Shown here piece by piece: positions 63,789-64,000 of a stretch of 64,000 nt of DNA. The stretch's first letter is position 1. Every line of letters starts with the position of its first letter. Below the pieces are notes generated by a model. It made no database searches. It was not told the origin of the DNA and was given only the letters and a program-made list of their open reading frames with translations. The DNA comes from Lactarius indigo. Taxonomy: Eukaryota; Basidiomycota; Agaricomycetes; Russulales; Russulaceae. The position numbers were made by a program, and so were the translations under genes. The stretch spans positions 186,001 to 250,000 of the forward strand of contig JAFKAC010000022.1 in assembly GCA_025766275.1 (NCBI GenBank), written 5' to 3'.

Positions 63789-64000
63789 CACCAGCTGCGG
63801 GCCTTCTCATTGTAGTCGTAGCACCACACCGCACGACGCAGCCACTCATGGCACCTCGCCAACACAAGCAGACACCACAAAAAAGATGAGTAGTCAGTCC
63901 CTTCAAGCCTACGATGTACTGACATCGATTGCAATTCCCCATGGGCCGCCCTACACAACTCATACCACCTGTTGAAGATACTCCAGCTCTGCCAACCCGT
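63789..64000. other. Window end, nothing recognised
   Basis: No ORF, repeat or RNA gene that I can support. Confidence 0.5.

Overview
The window is a repeat-dominated stretch of a filamentous basidiomycete genome, most probably Agaricomycetes. The genes have short (about 45-60 nt) GT-AG introns with CTAAC/CTGAC branch-like sites. The recognisable families are typical of mushroom-forming fungi: Plavaka (CACTA-like) transposases, a Goodbye-domain/NACHT NLR, DUF6532-like proteins, chromodomain Ty3/Gypsy elements and a Ty1/Copia element. I see no rRNA, tRNA, CRISPR or bacterial-type operon. Hardly any host gene is intact.

Layout. 1-232: end of an LTR (family L4) inserted in Gypsy element A. 233-12669: A (family G1), split by complete Gypsy element B (2554-8872, family G3). 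12670-19386: Copia (C1) LTR pieces, a hAT transposase pseudogene (14045-16837) carrying two inverted solo LTRs of family L5, an 81-bp minisatellite (17418-18385) and about 1 kb without genes. 19387-23410: an L4 LTR and Plavaka pseudogene 1 (minus) with two solo LTRs. 23441-41470: a 142-bp satellite split by Copia element E (24232-41099, minus). E itself contains an L5 LTR that received complete Gypsy element C (27363-35246, family G1) and a Copia solo LTR; E's 5' LTR received another L5 LTR that received a G2 solo LTR. 41655-44593: DUF6532-like gene 1 (plus). 45346-48625: truncated NLR pseudogene with two Copia solo LTRs. 49108-59142: DUF6532-like gene 2 (minus), split near its start by complete Gypsy element D (51300-59111, family G2). 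59327-62694: Plavaka gene 2 (plus). The right end holds no confident gene.

Exact 5-bp target duplications at most junctions allow the insertions to be peeled off in order. Removing B, the NLR solo LTRs or D together with one duplication copy rejoins the interrupted reading frames.

Four results stand out. (1) Both Plavaka genes lie head-to-head with a DUF6532-like gene, which suggests a two-gene transposon. (2) Gypsy elements A, C and D share an ORF in the +1 frame overlapping the pol extension beyond the chromodomain. (3) The Gypsy primer-binding sites are complementary to the elements' own transcript starts (self-priming), while the Copia element has a copia-like half-tRNA(iMet) primer site. 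(4) All Copia LTRs carry a pair of 28-29-bp direct repeats that co-vary within each LTR and flank an intron-like segment. Nearly all premature stops are TGA, mostly where relatives have CGA, as expected from deamination of methylated CpG.
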